DNA from: DYGX01 sp035325905
GTDB lineage: Bacteria > Chloroflexota > Anaerolineae > Aggregatilineales > Aggregatilineaceae
Assembly (NCBI GenBank): GCA_035325905.1
Contig: DAOKYY010000083.1
Location: 1-17,889 of the forward strand
Direction: 5' to 3'
DNA length: 17,889 nucleotides
The notes under the pieces are model-generated. The model saw nothing but the letters and a program-made list of their open reading frames with translations, made no database searches and was not told the DNA's origin. Made by a program: the position numbers and the translations under genes. This document shows, piece by piece, positions 7,103-12,970 of this stretch; position 1 is the first letter of the stretch, and every line of letters begins with the position of its first letter.

Positions 7103-8838
7103 TACCAGTTCTTCTGCCCGGTGTAGTAATAGGTGTGCGTGCAGCCCGGCTCGCTGCGGAGCGTCAGCGTCTGCGTCATAGTGACGGTGTTCTCCGCCGT
7201 GAAGCGCAGCGTCATGTTGATCGTCCCGGTGCCGAGCACGTTCGGCCCGGCGTAGGCGTAGACGTTCGGCTGGATGCGCTGGAGATAGTAGCCGCTGGCT
7301 TCCATTCCCTTCCACATGACGCCGCCCGACGCCGGGGCAATCGCTGCCAGGTGGTCGCAGAAGTTGATGGCGGGCGCGCCGCTGCACTGGCCGGACATCT
7401 GGTCCGAGCCGGGGTACATCTGCCAGACGGTGTTCGTCGCGGGCGAGAAGTCGTCTACCGCCTCGACTGCGCCCGGCTCGCCCGGCGGCGGCGCGGCGGG
7501 CGCGGCGAAGACCATCGGCGGCGCTTCGACCTGCGCGACCGCGTCACACGCGCCAAATCGCTCGATCGCGTCCTGCTTGACCCACGAGGTCTGCGCGCCC
7601 GTATCCAGCTCGTACCACGGGGCGCCGTCCGGGTCGTTGGCCCAGCCGAGGACCGCGTAGGTCTCGCCGGGGCGCATCGAGGCCAGCGCGCCGCGAGTCT
7701 CGCCCGGCCCGACGCGCAGCGTGACGTTGCTCGCGGTCGCGCTCACGCGGCATTCCAGCGCGCCCGGCAGCAGCGCCAGCGGCGCGTTGGCCGCCTCGCT
7801 CAGCGCGAACGGCTGCGCTCGCGAGGGCTGTCCCGCCGCCGCCAGCCCATCCTCGCCGCCCAGCGGGACGCGCGTCGCCTGCCCGCCGCGCAGCGTCACC
7901 GGGACGCCGCGCGCGGTCACGGTCGCCTCGCCGTCGAGCGCGATCACGTCCAGCCCCGCGCCGGCGGTCGCGCGCAGCAGCAGCGTCGCGTCGCTGAAGC
8001 GCAGCGTCGCCCCGTTAACGCTCAACTCGGCCTCCGCCTCGCCGCTGCGCTGCAATAGCAGGCCGGACGGCGCGCCCGCGCAGGTCGGACCTGCTTCGGT
8101 TTCCGCGCCGGTGGTCAGGGTCAGCGCGGCGAACGGCTCGCCTGCTTTGAACGGCGAGGTCATATCGGTCGGCAGCAGCACGTCGAGCGCGCTCAGGTCG
8201 CCTTCCCACGACACCAGCCGCGCGAAGACCCACGCCACGCCGTCCTCGATCTGGATGCGGACCCAGTCGCTCTGCTCGTTGCGCCCGTCGGCGGTCGCGC
8301 TCGCGCCGCCCGGCAGCACGCCGACGACCGGGAAGGTCGTGCCCGCGCCGCCGCGCAGATTGGCCTCAGCCGCCGCCGGATTGGTCACGGTCAGGGTGGG
8401 GCGGCCGGCGGCGGCGGGCGCCGGTTGCGCCAGGGTCGCCGCGCCGAACAGCGCGCCGCTGACCGCTTCGCCCTCCGGCAGCCCGGCCGGGAGAGCCAGC
8501 GCGATCAGCCCCCACGTCCCGGCGGACGGATCGGCGGCTTCGGTCGCCAGCGAGTCGAGCGCGCTCAGTGCCAGCTTGTCGCCCGGCGCGGCGAACTCCT
8601 GGCTTGCGCTGCCGCCCGCGAGCGCGGTCGCGGCGGGGCTGCCCAGGCACACCTCGCCCGGCGCGAGCGGGCCGCAGTCATTGGCCGCCGCTTCGGGCGC
8701 ACCCGCCAGCATCGCGGCGCACTGCCCGGCGGTTGGATCGCCCTCCTGGGCGCGGATCATGTGCGGGCGTGGGGCGCTCGCCACGAGCAGCAGCGCCAGA
8801 ATAAGCACCGTTCCAAAGGTCCAGCTCAACCGTCGCAT
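7102..8838 (-). CDS. Large secreted protein with two SH3b domains and a FecR-like middle
   Basis: The 578-residue protein has a signal peptide (MRRLSW, hydrophobic 8-22, cleavage near residue 30-31). Residues about 150-215 form an SH3b-like unit (NLRGGAGTTFPVVGVLPGG, then DWVRIQIEDGVAWVFARLV). Residues about 255-330 resemble a FecR-type beta domain (VIALDGEATVTARGVPVTLRGGQ). Residues about 363-430 form a second SH3b unit (NVTLRVGPGETRGALASM, then WYELDTGAQTSWVKQDAI). The last 110 residues are a beta-rich, Cys-containing domain ending in YYYTGQKNW. Nine cysteines in the mature part (residues 40, 55, 64, 253, 363, 431, 485, 494, 566) suggest disulfides. SH3b domains commonly bind cell wall or polysaccharide, so a cell-surface role is inferred. 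GGAG lies about 9 bases before ATG 8838. The gene is divergent from the lipoprotein gene at 9008 across a repeat-rich spacer. Confidence 0.78.
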   Translation of the reverse strand: MRRLSWTFGTVLILALLLVASAPRPHMIRAQEGDPTAGQCAAMLAGAPEAAANDCGPLAPGEVCLGSPAATALAGGSASQEFAAPGDKLALSALDSLATEAADPSAGTWGLIALALPAGLPEGEAVSGALFGAATLAQPAPAAAGRPTLTVTNPAAAEANLRGGAGTTFPVVGVLPGGASATADGRNEQSDWVRIQIEDGVAWVFARLVSWEGDLSALDVLLPTDMTSPFKAGEPFAALTLTTGAETEAGPTCAGAPSGLLLQRSGEAEAELSVNGATLRFSDATLLLRATAGAGLDVIALDGEATVTARGVPVTLRGGQATRVPLGGEDGLAAAGQPSRAQPFALSEAANAPLALLPGALECRVSATASNVTLRVGPGETRGALASMRPGETYAVLGWANDPDGAPWYELDTGAQTSWVKQDAIERFGACDAVAQVEAPPMVFAAPAAPPPGEPGAVEAVDDFSPATNTVWQMYPGSDQMSGQCSGAPAINFCDHLAAIAPASGGVMWKGMEASGYYLQRIQPNVYAYAGPNVLGTGTINMTLRFTAENTVTMTQTLTLRSEPGCTHTYYYTGQKNW

Positions 8839-8858
8839 CAGGCTCTCTCCTATAACGG

Positions 8859-8960
8859 CAGCGAGAGACAGCTAAGGGCAGCTAAAAGACAGTGGGCTAT
8901 TTTTTGCTGTTTTCTGCTGCTTTCCGCTGCGCTTCGCTGCTTTTAGCTGTTCTTAGCTTT
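8859..8960. repeat. Decamer array that switches orientation, in a divergent promoter region
   Basis: Three forward units (8859-8888: CAGCGAGAGA, CAGCTAAGGG, CAGCTAAAAG) are followed after 12 bases by six reverse units at an exact 10-nt period (8901-8960), for example TTTCTGCTGC and TTTCCGCTGC. The two halves form an imperfect inverted repeat: 8870-8888 pairs with 8940-8958 at 17 of 19 positions, with a perfect 10-bp core CAGCTAAAAG/CTTTTAGCTG. The array lies between the minus-strand start at 8838 and the plus-strand promoter at 8942-8970, and overlaps that promoter's -35. Confidence 0.7.
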
Positions 8961-8970
8961 CGATTATAAT
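8942..8970 (+). promoter_or_regulatory. Sigma-70-like promoter of the lipoprotein gene
   Basis: A perfect TATAAT (8965-8970) lies 17 bp after TTTAGC (8942-8947), a weak -35. Transcription would start near 8977, giving a leader of about 30 bases to ATG 9008. The -35 lies inside the inverted decamer array. Confidence 0.6.
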
Positions 8971-9007
8971 CTGCCGCGTGCCTCATCCCCACCAGGAGCG
9001 GATCGCT

Positions 9008-9400
9008 ATGCGCCGTACTGTCCTATTCGTCCTGCTCGCGCTCGGCGCGCTGGCCCTCGCCGCCTGCGCGGACAGTGGCAGCGCCTCAGGCGCGATCGAA
9101 GCCTACCTCAAAGCCAAAGTCGAAGCCGACGCCGAGAAGATGGTCGCGCTGTCCTGCGCCGCCTGGGAAGCCCAGGCGCTCGAGGAAGCCGCGTCGTTCA
9201 AGTCGGTCCGCGCCGAGCTGGAAGACATGGCCTGCGAGGCGGGCGGCGAAGACGGCGACTACACGCTCGTGGCCTGCTCCGGCACGTTGATCATCCACTA
9301 CGGCGGCGAGGAGCCGCGCCGCCAGCCGCTCGGCGGGACCACCTATCGCGCGCTCGACGACGGCGGCGAGTGGAAGATGTGCGGCGAGGCGGGCGGTTAA
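9008..9400 (+). CDS. Small lipoprotein of unknown function
   Basis: The 130-residue protein carries a lipoprotein signal: MRRTVLFVLLALGALALAAC with a lipobox L-A-A-C and the acylated cysteine at residue 20. It should therefore be anchored in the outer face of the cytoplasmic membrane. The mature part is an alpha region (AIEAYLKAKVEADAEKMVALSC) followed by beta segments (YTLVACSGTLIIHYGGE). It has four further cysteines (residues about 48, 68, 83 and 126) and an overall fold that recalls small NTF2- or DUF4878-like lipoproteins, although I cannot assign it firmly. ATG 9008 is chosen over GTG 8978 because AGGAG (8994-8998) is 9 bases upstream and the signal peptide then starts correctly. Its stop overlaps the stop of the opposing SGNH gene. 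Confidence 0.78.
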   Translation: MRRTVLFVLLALGALALAACADSGSASGAIEAYLKAKVEADAEKMVALSCAAWEAQALEEAASFKSVRAELEDMACEAGGEDGDYTLVACSGTLIIHYGGEEPRRQPLGGTTYRALDDGGEWKMCGEAGG

Positions 9401-10332
9401 TGCGCGCCAGCTACCTCGCTCACTGCTAACCGGATCTGCTCCAGCATTTGCAGCGTCAGCAGGTTGCGCACCGCGAAGCCGCTTTGCAGCGCGTCTTCGG
9501 TGAACTGCGCCGCCGAGCCTGCTTCCGGCGAGGTCAGGTGGGTCGTGTCGTCGGGATCGACGCCCTGGTGCGGCAGCGGCTCCAGCGCGCGCCACAGGTT
9601 GATCAGCGGGATGTCGTAATCCTCGGCGGCCCGCGCCACGATCCGGTTGTACAGCTCGGTTTTCTCCGGGAACTCCGGGCGCAGCGGGAAGGTGCTCAGC
9701 ACCGGCAGCGTCCCGGCGTTGATCGTCTCGACCAGCGCCGAGCGCAGAAAGTAATCGAACTGCGCCTCGTCGAGATAGTACACGTCGTTAGTCCCAAACA
9801 TGATCAGCGCGACGCTCGGCTGCATCAGGCGCAGCTCGCACGCCAGCGGCGTCTCGCCCGCCTCGCAGAACTCCGGGTTGGCCCACAGGCTGTCGATCAC
9901 GCTGGCCGCGTTGAAGCCGCCCGCCGCCGCCTGGCTCTTGCGCCCGAAGGGGTTTTCGTTGCCCTCGGAGTAGAAATCCAGCGTAGCTTCCAGGGCCTCG
10001 TATTCGCCCCAGATCACCTCGTCCTCGGCCAGCGGATAGAGGAAAGCGGGGTCTTCGGTCATGCAATCGCCCACCTTGGCGAAGGCGCGCGGGTCGCGCC
10101 CCTGCGCCAGACTGTCCAGCAGGATCGCGCGGGCGGTGTCGCTCAGCGCCGGGATGATCGGCAGGGCGCTGAGGTCCACGTCCTCGACCGAGGCCGGGTC
10201 GAAGCTGCCCATCACCGGCTCGGCGGGCGGGGCAAGGGTGGGAGTCGGGTCCTGGGCGCGGACGCCGGTCCGCGCCAGCAGCGCCAGGAGCAGCGCCGCG
10301 AGGGCCGCAAGAAGGTGCGCGCGTTTCGTCAT
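9397..10332 (-). CDS. Secreted SGNH/GDSL-hydrolase-like protein with Cys in place of the catalytic Ser
   Basis: SGNH enzymes are serine esterases, lipases or deacetylases that act on acyl groups of lipids or polysaccharides. The 311-residue protein has a signal peptide (MTKRAHLLAALAALLLALLA, cleavage near 26). Block I is VGDCMTEDP at 87-95, so the GDS nucleophile is GDC (C90, codon TGC at 10065-10063). Block II Gly may be the GGFN at 138-141, block III is GTND at 180-183, and block V is D262-T-T-H265. All other blocks are intact, so the fold is clear, but whether Cys90 can act is open: a Ser-to-Cys change usually lowers esterase activity, yet the protein could still bind a substrate. GAGGAG precedes ATG 10332 by about 7 bases. 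The gene converges on the lipoprotein gene with overlapping stop codons (TTAA, 9397-9400). Confidence 0.82.
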   Translation of the reverse strand: MTKRAHLLAALAALLLALLARTGVRAQDPTPTLAPPAEPVMGSFDPASVEDVDLSALPIIPALSDTARAILLDSLAQGRDPRAFAKVGDCMTEDPAFLYPLAEDEVIWGEYEALEATLDFYSEGNENPFGRKSQAAAGGFNAASVIDSLWANPEFCEAGETPLACELRLMQPSVALIMFGTNDVYYLDEAQFDYFLRSALVETINAGTLPVLSTFPLRPEFPEKTELYNRIVARAAEDYDIPLINLWRALEPLPHQGVDPDDTTHLTSPEAGSAAQFTEDALQSGFAVRNLLTLQMLEQIRLAVSEVAGAH

Positions 10333-10387
10333 TGTCGTCTCCTCGGCGCGGGGAGCGGGCGCTCCGCCCCCGTTTGGCGCGAGTGTA

Positions 10388-10437
10388 CAGCAAAAAGCAG
10401 CGAAAAGCAGAAAAAGGCAGAAAAAAGCTCAGAGAGG
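10388..10437 (+). repeat. Decamer repeat array, four good units and a degenerate fifth
   Basis: Consecutive 10-nt units begin CAGCAAAAAG (10388), CAGCGAAAAG (10398), CAGAAAAAGG (10408), CAGAAAAAAG (10418) and a degenerate CTCAGAGAGG (10428). A-tracts recur every 10 bases. The array lies between the divergent SGNH-like gene and the ndh promoter, about 55 bases upstream of ATG 10332. Confidence 0.72.
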
Positions 10438-10445
10438 CCAGGGTT

Positions 10446-10474
10446 TTTGCACATAAACAAGATACTGATATAAT
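10446..10474 (+). promoter_or_regulatory. Strong extended -10 promoter of ndh
   Basis: TTTGCA (10446-10451, 4 of 6 to TTGACA), a 17-bp spacer, then TGATATAAT (10466-10474) with a perfect TATAAT and an extended TGn. Transcription should start near 10481, leaving a leader of about 97 bases that contains the two operator-like sites. Confidence 0.72.
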
Positions 10475-10487
10475 TTATTTAGCTTAA

Positions 10488-10530
10488 TCGTGCGATTTTT
10501 CACAAGATTTATTTGTGCTGATTTTCACAA
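10488..10530 (+). promoter_or_regulatory. Two tandem Rex-like (or CRP/FNR-like) operators in the ndh leader
   Basis: TTGTGCTGATTTTCACAA (10513-10530) fits the Rex consensus TTGTGAAnnnnTTCACAA at 12 of 14 fixed positions. TCGTGCGATTTTTCACAA (10488-10505) is a second, weaker copy (11 of 14) exactly 25 bp earlier. The better site also fits TGTGA-n6-TCACA of CRP/FNR proteins with one mismatch, so the regulator is uncertain. The position, just after the predicted start of transcription, suits repression. Rex senses NADH/NAD+ and controls ndh in Bacillus subtilis, which makes Rex the more attractive option here. Confidence 0.6.
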
Positions 10531-10577
10531 GGTATTTGTCGTGTGGAAGATAGCGCCTCGAAAGGAGCGCGGTTGCC

Positions 10578-11930
10578 ATGTCTGAGATCTACACCCCCTC
10601 TCGTCGCCCCGCCGTGCTGATCATCGGCGCCGGGTTTGGCGGCCTCAACGCCGCGCAGGCGCTGACCGGCCAGGACGTGGACGTGCTCGTCGTGGACCGG
10701 CACAATTTCCACCTGTTCTCGCCGCTGCTCTACCAGGTGGCGACATCCGGTCTGGAGCCGGGCGAGATCGCCTCGCCGGTGCGCGGCATCTTCCGCGACG
10801 CGTCGAACATCCGCTTTTTGCTGGGGGAGGTGGAAGACATCGACCCGGCGGCGCGGCGCGTCACCATTCGCAGCAAGGAAGGCGTCCGCCGCGAGCGGTA
10901 CGACTATCTGATCGTCGCCGCCGGCAGCCAGACGCACACCTTCGGGCTGGAAGCGGTCGAGCGGTACGGCTTCGGCCTGAAGACGCTCTCCGACGGCGTG
11001 GTGCTGCGCAACCACGTCCTGAAGAACTTTGAGAAGGCGGCCTGGACCGACGACGCGGCTCAGCGCGAGGCGCTGACGACCATCGTGGTCGTGGGCGGCG
11101 GTCCGACCGGGCTGGAGACGGCGGGCGCGTTCCAGGAGTTGCTGGGCAAGGTGCTGCGCAAGGAGTACGCGATCCAGCTTGGCGACGTGCCGGGCCGCGT
11201 GATCCTGGTCGAGCGGCTGGATCACCTGCTCTCGCCCTATCCTGAGCGGCTGCGGCGCGCCGCGCGCCGCCAGCTTGAGAGCATGGGCGTCGAGGTCGTG
11301 CTGGGCGAGGCGGTCAGCGATGTCACGCCGGACTCCGTCGTCCTGAGCAGCGGACGCGCGATCTCGACCCGTACCCTGATCTGGGCGGCGGGCGTCAAGG
11401 CGTCGCCGCTGGCGCGGATGCTCGGCGTGCCGCTCGATCGCTCCGGGCGCGTGCCAGTCACCACGACGCAACAGGTGATTGGGCTGCGGGATGTCTACGT
11501 GGTGGGCGACCTGGCGTACCTGGAAGACGAGCGCGGCGAGCCGTACCCGATGGTCATTCCGGTCGCCAAGCAGCAGGGGCAGCACGCTGCCCGCAACATC
11601 TTGCGCCGGATCAAGGGCGAGCCGCAGCGGTCGTTCCACTATCGCGATCGCGGCCTGATGGCGACCATTGGTCGCAGCCGCGCCGTCGCATGGATCTACT
11701 ACCGCGTCCAGCTGACCGGCTTCATCGCGTGGGTCGCGTGGCTGGGGCTGCACCTGATCACGCTGATGGGGTTCCGCAACCGGCTGAACGTGTTCGTCAA
11801 CTGGGTGTGGAATTACCTGACCTACGACCGGACGGTCCGCATTATTCTGGAGCACGCGGCTCGCGATGCCTCGGAGCAGGGGACGGAGCCGCGCGACCAG
11901 CCGCGTAAAGAGGCGGCGCTGAGCCGGTAG
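10578..11930 (+). CDS. ndh: Type II NADH dehydrogenase (NADH:quinone oxidoreductase)
   Basis: NDH-2 enzymes are single-subunit FAD proteins that pass electrons from NADH to membrane quinone without pumping protons. The 450-residue protein shows the FAD Rossmann motif GAGFGG (17-22), the family signature HNFHLFSPLLYQVATSGLEP (42-61), the second dinucleotide motif GGGPTG for NADH (173-178), the FAD-contacting VVGDLAYLED (308-317), and KQQGQHAARN (331-340) of the quinone-side region. The C-terminal amphipathic anchor is visible at about 378-412 (FIAWVAWLGLHLITLMGF). Length is normal. AAAGGAG (10561-10567) precedes ATG 10578. It is a single-gene unit: a strong promoter and tandem operators upstream, a terminator-like structure after the stop. 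Homologous sulfide:quinone reductases lack this signature, so NDH-2 is a confident call. Confidence 0.93.
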   Translation: MSEIYTPSRRPAVLIIGAGFGGLNAAQALTGQDVDVLVVDRHNFHLFSPLLYQVATSGLEPGEIASPVRGIFRDASNIRFLLGEVEDIDPAARRVTIRSKEGVRRERYDYLIVAAGSQTHTFGLEAVERYGFGLKTLSDGVVLRNHVLKNFEKAAWTDDAAQREALTTIVVVGGGPTGLETAGAFQELLGKVLRKEYAIQLGDVPGRVILVERLDHLLSPYPERLRRAARRQLESMGVEVVLGEAVSDVTPDSVVLSSGRAISTRTLIWAAGVKASPLARMLGVPLDRSGRVPVTTTQQVIGLRDVYVVGDLAYLEDERGEPYPMVIPVAKQQGQHAARNILRRIKGEPQRSFHYRDRGLMATIGRSRAVAWIYYRVQLTGFIAWVAWLGLHLITLMGFRNRLNVFVNWVWNYLTYDRTVRIILEHAARDASEQGTEPRDQPRKEAALSR

Positions 11931-11959
11931 AGCGCGCTCTAGAGCTTGTTATGCACTTT

Positions 11960-11992
11960 GCCCGGGTTCAACCGGGCATCCGGTCTGTTTTT
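11960..11992 (+). terminator. Terminator-like hairpins after ndh
   Basis: GCCCGG (11960-11965) can pair with CCGGGC (11972-11977), or ACCGG (11971-11975) with CCGGT (11980-11984). The two stems overlap and exclude each other. Three bases after the second stem comes TTTTT (11988-11992). A 12-bp perfect palindrome, AGAGCGCGCTCT (11929-11940), begins at the ndh stop codon. Confidence 0.5.
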
Positions 11993-12074
11993 CTCGTAGG
12001 GGCGCAGCAAGCTGCGCCCGCTGCCAGACCCATTCGGGGGATGGCGGGCGGAAGCTCGCCCCGCCCCTACGAGA
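11992..12074. repeat. GTAGGGGCG-type palindromic intergenic repeat, largest copy
   Basis: Perfect 13-bp arms, TCTCGTAGGGGCG (11992-12004) and CGCCCCTACGAGA (12062-12074), enclose smaller hairpins such as CGCAGC/GCTGCG (12003-12008/12011-12016) and GGGCG/CGCCC near 12045-12060. The same leading motif occurs at 89-117 (reverse) and 6975-6990 (part). It lies between the convergent ndh and CBS-ACT genes. Confidence 0.7.
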
Positions 12075-12102
12075 CCTCTGTTGCTTGGGGTCAGGGGGTG
12101 TT

Positions 12103-12768
12103 CTACCCCGCCTGCTCCTGGTCGCACTCAGGTCGTTCCAGCAGGGTGACGACCCGCGCCGGGACGCGCTCCAGCGCCGCGTTGAGCCGCGAGAAATCGG
12201 CGCCGCGCTCTTTGACGGTGATGTACGATTTGCCGCCCTGGTGCCAGGCGATCGTGCTGATGATATTGCCGCCTACGTCCGCCACGGCCTGCGCGACCTG
12301 CGCCAGAATCCCCGGCCGGTTCTCGACCTCGACCGTGATACGCGCGCCTTGCTCCCCGCCGCCCAGCAGCGCGACCAGCGTTTTGAAGATGTCGGTGTCG
12401 GTCACGATGCCGGCCAGCGCCTCGCCGTCCAGCACCGGCAGGCAGCCGATATTCTTGGTCTGCATCAGGCGGGCCGCTTCTTCCAGCGGACAGCCGGGCT
12501 GCGTGGTGTAGACCGGGTGGCGCATGATCTGTTGCAGCTTCAGGCTGGACAGCAGGCTGTGGATCTCGTAGATGCTCAGCGTGGTGGCTGGCGAGGGCTG
12601 GGCCTGGAACAGGTCGCTTTCGACGACGATGCCCACCAGCTTGCCGCGCCGGTCCACGATCGGCAGGTGGTGAATCCCGTGCTCGCGCATCATCTCGGTG
12701 GCTTGCTTATGCGTCGTCTCCGGGGTCGCCGTAATGGGATTCAGCGTCATGATATCTTTTACCAGCAT
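12103..12768 (-). CDS. CBS-CBS-ACT domain protein (AcuB-like)
   Basis: The 221-residue protein has two CBS domains (about 3-55, with VKDIMTLNPITATPETT and VGIVVESDLF; about 76-132, with QQIMRHPVYTTQPGCPLEEA and LAGIVTDTDIF) and a C-terminal ACT domain (about 143-211, with ITVEVENRPGILAQVAQAVAD). CBS pairs bind adenine nucleotides and ACT domains bind small ligands such as amino acids. The arrangement matches the AcuB family, whose precise role is not settled, so it is best called a ligand-sensing regulator. ATG 12768 is preferred over the longer frame from 12861 because GGAGG lies about 9 bases before it, and the extension would translate the decamer array. The leader is about 110 bases if the promoter at 12885-12913 is used. 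It converges with ndh but a functional link is not shown. Confidence 0.88.
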   Translation of the reverse strand: MLVKDIMTLNPITATPETTHKQATEMMREHGIHHLPIVDRRGKLVGIVVESDLFQAQPSPATTLSIYEIHSLLSSLKLQQIMRHPVYTTQPGCPLEEAARLMQTKNIGCLPVLDGEALAGIVTDTDIFKTLVALLGGGEQGARITVEVENRPGILAQVAQAVADVGGNIISTIAWHQGGKSYITVKERGADFSRLNAALERVPARVVTLLERPECDQEQAG

Positions 12769-12800
12769 AGTCGGGTCCTCCACAGGCACGGCGCAAGGGC

Positions 12801-12860
12801 GGCAAAGAGCAGCGAAAGACAGCAAAAAGCGGCAATAAGCAGCTAAAAACAGCGAAAACA
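12801..12860 (+). repeat. Decamer repeat array, six units, in the leader of the CBS-ACT gene
   Basis: Six units run at an exact 10-nt period: GGCAAAGAGC, AGCGAAAGAC, AGCAAAAAGC, GGCAATAAGC, AGCTAAAAAC, AGCGAAAACA. The consensus is RGCnAAAARC, the same decamer as at 10388. In the mRNA of the CBS-ACT gene it would appear as a pyrimidine-rich CTTTTCGCTG series between the promoter and the ribosome binding site. Confidence 0.75.
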
Positions 12861-12867
12861 AAACGGG

Positions 12868-12913
12868 CGAAGTGTGTACTTCGAAGTATAGTGGGTTCGC
12901 GGCGCGGAAACAA
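12868..12913 (-). promoter_or_regulatory. Promoter and palindromic operator candidate of the CBS-ACT gene
   Basis: On the minus strand TTGTTT (12913-12908), a 17-bp spacer and TATACT (12890-12885) form a plausible sigma-70 promoter. Overlapping the -10 and the start are three CGAAGT half-sites: forward at 12868-12873, reverse at 12878-12883, and forward at 12882-12887. They make a CGAAGT-n4-ACTTCG palindrome and an overlapping ACTTCGAAGT palindrome, a typical repressor position. Confidence 0.5.
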
Positions 12914-12970
12914 CCGGGGGCGAACTTCTCCCGTTCGGTGCGAGGGAAAGAAAAATGAAGAGGTTTGCGC

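Noticed and set aside
10388..10437. Decamer array as a CRISPR
   Set aside because: The units are 10 nt, directly adjacent and without spacers; no cas genes are present.
12769..12861. Longer start for the CBS-ACT protein with a hydrophobic N-terminus
   Set aside because: The apparent hydrophobic segment is translation of the decamer repeat array; GGAGG supports ATG 12768.
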